Assembly: GCF_032062135.1 (NCBI RefSeq)
Contig: NC_092859.1
Location: 28,827,519-28,891,518 of the forward strand
Length of the DNA stretch: 64,000 bases
DNA from: Pyxicephalus adspersus
Lineage: Eukaryota; Chordata; Amphibia; Anura; Pyxicephalidae
Direction of reading: 5' to 3'
Both the position numbers and the translations under genes were made by a program. Of the stretch, positions 60,795-64,000 are shown piece after piece. A model generated the notes under the pieces. That model was given only the letters and a program-made list of their open reading frames with translations. It did not search any database and was not told where the DNA came from. The stretch's first letter is position 1. Each line of letters starts with the position of its first letter.

Positions 60795-61180
60795 CTTTAA
60801 AGGTGTAAAGCTCATGATAACTCCAATAGGTCACGATCCTGTGGGGCCATTTTTTTCTGGCTTCTTTCTACATCACCTGATCCTGCTCTGAGCATATGTG
60901 AGATCGGCACACTTTTCTTTTAACAATCCGTGAAAGCCCCTTATGGCTGATCTCAGGCATGCATAGAAAAAGTTGCCTTCAGTCTTCTGAGATAAGTGAC
61001 GTTGGTATCCCAGGAAGCTGCAGGTTTCCATTTCAGTTTTCACTGCTGCGGCGGTAAAGGCAGAAGGGACCCTCTCCAAAAAGTAAAAAAAAATGAAAAA
61101 ACAAGAAATGTATTTATTACATAAAAAGGTTAGCCACCCTTTTCTTTAATGTAAAAATGTGTTTAAAGGTCTACTTTAAG
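60795..61180 (+). repeat. Dispersed repeat family C, copy 3
   Basis: It shares ordered blocks with 11602-12030 (CACCTGATCCTGC, TTCTGAGATAAGTGACGTTG, GTAAAGGCAGAAG) and its right end (CCACCCTTTTCTTTAATGTA, then TCTACTTTAAG) with 48900-49236. Non-coding. Confidence 0.6.
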
Positions 61181-61202
61181 TTCTTACTGGACCAAACACT
61201 TT

Positions 61203-61242
61203 TCACCCTTTATACTACAAGTTCACCCTTTATACTACAGGA
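61203..61242 (+). repeat. Short tandem duplication
   Basis: TTCACCCTTTATACTACA occurs twice in succession, separated by two bases. Confidence 0.9.
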
Positions 61243-61314
61243 CTTTTTGCACCTTGCCTAAAATGTGTATGAATTATCTCTGTAAACGCTATGAAATGAG
61301 TGTTTCCCAGGGGA

Positions 61315-61317
<3 letters not shown>

Positions 61318-61383
<66 letters not shown>

Positions 61384-61396
61384 GGTATATATATAA
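61318..61396. repeat. (TA)n microsatellite with ACCGGT interruption
   Basis: Nearly 80 bases of alternating TA contain one ACCGGT near the right end, which keeps the tract palindromic. The Ile/Tyr frame on the minus strand is spurious. Confidence 0.95.
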
Positions 61397-62159
61397 TAAG
61401 AATCATATAACCCAATAGCAAAATTAAGACTGGCACCCCCTAGCTAAGCAAATGTTTCTTACTACACCTTCCCAATGGGGTCCTGTCCTGATCACGGCCC
61501 ATACAATCATGTGGGCTGCTATGGCCACTGTTACCCTACTGGTGCTACTGCATTCTATTTTCCTGGGGCCATGTAAAAAAGGAAAATGTGCACAATGAAT
61601 TACTTTAAACTATTATAATTTCCTGGTGGTAAATTTACAGCACCTTAAAACAAAGGAACACACAACTTGTGGCTTAATTAAAAAACTGAGTATTACTTTA
61701 CAATGATTAGTATTATTTAAATAATATAATAGGACAGTTGTAATTGTGCAATTCAGCACCTGACACTATTTAAAATACAATGTAATTGTGCCCAACTCTC
61801 CACTTTACAATCCTCATTACATTATAATTATATGGCAACTCACAAAATGGTCTGTATTGTTTTTCATAGTGGAGTTCTGTTGGAAAATGAGCAGACTGTC
61901 TTTTATTTGCATCAGAACGGCTTCCCACGCATACAAATCAAAAAGAAGCTTGAAGCAGATTGCTGCAGGTAAGTAAGAGCTCAGAAACAGGTCAAATGCA
62001 GGTTAAAAGGAGGTCAGCAGCAGGTCAAATGAGCCTGTTCATTAAATAAAATGATCTCAGAATTGTCTTTAATGAATCACTAATGTGAGCTACACTTAAA
62101 AGAAAGTTACATTTCCCATCTCTACAAGCCCTTATGTGGTCCTGTTAGGTTCAAACAAG
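61397..62159. other. Unassigned non-coding DNA
   Basis: No gene or repeat partner was recognised. GCAGGTCAAATG-like units recur at 61989-62032 (about three diverged copies of AGGT-A-A-GCAGGT). Confidence 0.4.
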
Positions 62160-62500
62160 GCTCAGTGTAGTTCTTCTTTAACGCATTTCTTGGCTGTGTT
62201 TGTGACTTGTAGGCACTTCTTGGCGAGCTGTGATTTATTTCCCTGCGCTTCCGTTAAATATAATAAACAGGATTTATTCAGGCTCAGTGAAACAGAAGCA
62301 GGCAGCGTACATACATTGTCATCACCAGCAGTAAATACTGAGATGCTTCTAATAACAAATGGCAAGGCTGCCGGGGCAATATTTATCAGAGGAGCTAAGA
62401 CAAACCATGATGGCACTGTTTACAAAACACAGCCCAGGGAGACCAGAAGGCTGCATTGGCTGAGTGCAAATATTGCAGAGCAGCACCCTGGGTAGTGCAA
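62160..62500. promoter_or_regulatory. Candidate conserved non-coding element
   Basis: The block is repeat-free and evenly composed, with TTAAATATAATAAACAGG, GCAATATTTATC and GGCACTGTTTACAAA (forkhead-like) sites and retained CpGs. A 119-codon plus-strand frame (62136-62495) and an 84-codon minus-strand frame cover it, but neither shows a domain. It could be a regulatory element or, less likely, a coding exon. Confidence 0.28.
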
Positions 62501-62864
62501 TAGTTTACACATAGCTGTGCATCTCGGGGTACAGCTACCATGTTACCCCCTCTAAAGCTCCGGGGTACAAAATCTCACCTTTAACATTTTTTCAATTCTT
62601 TTTCATGTATATTGTTCATTTACTTTTACTCTGATATCCTAAATCTTTTTAAAGCAAGTCTATAAAATTCAACAAACAGTAGATTTGGACAATGAAAAAA
62701 AACTGATACAATATTCAACCTAAATCCAAAGTTTTCCTCCAAAGAAATTCCTTTTTTGCTGCTGTCTGTCACCAGCCTAGGCAGCTGAGGACTGCTTCAA
62801 AGCACCTTATCATCAGGTAAACTTAAGCTCAGAATACTAGGGTGCAAAATGATGCTCACACATT

Positions 62865-63046
62865 GGACCTGATTTATCAGAATTCTCCAAGACTGGAGAA
62901 GATAGACTATCATGGGAGAACCTGGGTGATCCAGTAAACCTAGAATGAATCTGATCCAGAATTGAAAACATTTGCTTTGGTTTGCTGGATCACCAGGTTC
63001 TCCCACTACCTTTTCCTTTGTTGGAGAGCTTTAATAAATCAGGTCC
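62865..63046. mobile_element. Foldback MITE (CTCTCCA family), copy h
   Basis: The ends are GGACCTGATTTATCAG and TTAATAAATCAGGTCC, a perfect 8-base outer inverted repeat (GGACCTGA / TCAGGTCC). ATT flanks both sides (62862-62864 and 63047-63049), a likely 3-base target duplication. The centre is shortened, giving 182 bases. Confidence 0.88.
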
Positions 63047-63390
63047 ATTATCTCTGCTCTAGTCAATACAGAAGTATTGACTAGGGATGAGCGAGCGAGA
63101 TTTGTAAGTTCGATCTCACGGCGAATCAGGTCTTTCTCGCTTACCGAGTATTTAGGCGAGAACAGCCTTGTGATTCGCCATGAGGTCATGTTCCAACGAA
63201 CGAAGGAAAATGCAGGGGGCGGTAATGCCCACTATTTCCGGTGAGAATTGCAGCTGGGGGCCAATTATTTTCTCCCAGAATGCACAGCAAGGCCCAGCAG
63301 CCCAATCAGGACAGATCAGGAGAGCACAGGCATATATTGTGACAGGGACAGGTTAGGAGCCTTCTGTATATCTGTATATATACAGATATT

Positions 63391-63605
63391 GCAGTTTTTG
63401 ATGCTACCTGTTCCTTTTTACCAAAGAAGCCTGTTTGGTACTGAAAAATTTCTGTCCTACCCAAAAAAAATAGATACTTTAGTGTTTGATACCTCTTGCT
63501 ATTTAGCAAAACAAAGCCAGTTTGTTACAGAAAAATTTCAGTCCTCCTGTCAAAAAAAATACAGATATTTCAGTGTTTGATACCTCTTTCTATCTACCAA
63601 AGAAG
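63391..63605 (+). repeat. Tandem repeat, 88-91-base unit, about 2.5 copies
   Basis: CAGTTTTTGATGCTACCT (63392), AGTGTTTGATACCTCTTG (63481) and AGTGTTTGATACCTCTTT (63572) mark successive units. Each continues with ACCAAAGAAG-type and GAAAAATTTC-GTCCT blocks. It lies just upstream of the hAT coding region. Confidence 0.82.
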
Positions 63606-63904
63606 TGCAGGGGCATAACCATCGAGAATGGATGAAGCACATGGTGCATGATTACGTTGGCTCTTTTTTGGCTGGTGGTGGTGGAGGTGTTGACTAAAGC
63701 AGTTATGAGGAGGATGCCTGTCCTGACAGTAGTGACGCCAATAATTTTTGGGTCAACAGGCTTGAAATCTGCCCGCAGTTGGCACAGTATACCATCAAGC
63801 TTCTTTTGTGCCCGGCATCCAGTGTTCTGTCCGAAAGAACCTTTATTGCCGCTGGCGGAGTGGTCACGGACAACCAAACACGACCAAACATTGCCTTTGC
63901 CTAA
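63606..63904 (+). pseudogene. hAT transposase, C-terminal dimerisation region (broken)
   Basis: The frame reads NNFWVNRLEICPQLAQYTIK, then LLLCPASSVLSERTFIAAGG and VVTDNQTR before a TAA at 63902. This is the classic hAT C-terminal block, in which a W-x(n)-P-L motif is followed by PASSxxSER-FSxAG and xVTDxRxRL. It is found in hAT transposases and in zinc-finger BED proteins derived from them, where it mediates dimerisation. An in-frame TAA at 63695 interrupts it upstream. The catalytic parts and BED finger expected upstream are not readable in this window. The final stop cuts off the usual Leu-Ser-Pro segment. It is probably a dead copy or an internally deleted derivative. Confidence 0.8.
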
Positions 63905-64000
63905 TTTTTCAGCTAAGTATTGTAAGATTGAGGGTTGGCATTCATGTCATCCACTTCATGATGCTAACTAGCAATATCGTCTTCCGGCACCACAGACCAC

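Larger units (their letters stand above)
63084..64000 (+). mobile_element. hAT-family transposon, continuing past the right edge
   Basis: The left boundary is placed tentatively at TAGGGATGAGCGAGCGAG, which resembles a hAT terminus. The region then holds a tandem-repeat leader (63391-63605) and a transposase C-terminus (63606-63904). The true extent, terminal repeats and 8-base target duplication cannot be verified because the window ends. Confidence 0.5.

Noticed and set aside
61230..61436. Ile/Tyr-repeat frame
   Set aside because: It is a translation of the TA microsatellite.

Overview
This window looks like vertebrate nuclear DNA, most probably from a frog, and I find no intact protein-coding gene in it. 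Open frames are short (all under 135 codons), overlap on both strands, and mostly come from transposons, palindromes or low-complexity DNA. The frog assignment rests on repeat content: decayed Tc1, mariner and hAT transposons, foldback MITEs with a TTTATTAAAGCTCTCC-type end, MITEs ending in GCTACGTACACAC, and a SINE tail of the AGCGCTATATAAAT type. I recall these repeats from ranoid and other neobatrachian frogs, but could not search to confirm it.

Layout. 0-5 kb: single-copy-looking DNA with a C-rich, G-poor tract and a candidate conserved noncoding block (4.3-4.86 kb). 5-13 kb: dense repeats, namely a MITE, a near full-length mariner, a hairpin-rich composite, a solo LTR with a clean 5-bp duplication, a Tc1 relic, and a 52-bp minisatellite split by a MITE. 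13-22 kb: sparse repeats (SINEs, an old LINE-like piece), a weak candidate exon, and a diverged local duplication. 22.5-24.1 kb: a Tc1 element interrupted by a MITE. 24-32 kb: mostly unexplained single-copy DNA. 32-37.4 kb: four copies of one palindromic MITE family, one with a 51-bp assembly gap. 37-53 kb: scattered MITEs, a Tc1 3' half, a hAT end and several candidate noncoding elements. 53.4-54.9 kb: a Tc1 element with long terminal inverted repeats. 55-64 kb: a nested 430-bp palindrome, a CAAGTC-rich palindromic element, more MITEs, and the C-terminal part of a hAT transposase running towards the right edge.

Nothing here works together as a pathway. The window reads as intergenic or deep intronic DNA whose history is waves of DNA transposons followed by point-mutational decay. 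Nested insertions at 12.6, 23.2 and 56.2 kb give some relative ages. GC-balanced, repeat-free blocks may be regulatory elements of a neighbouring gene, but proof needs cross-species alignment. I found no convincing new biological system.
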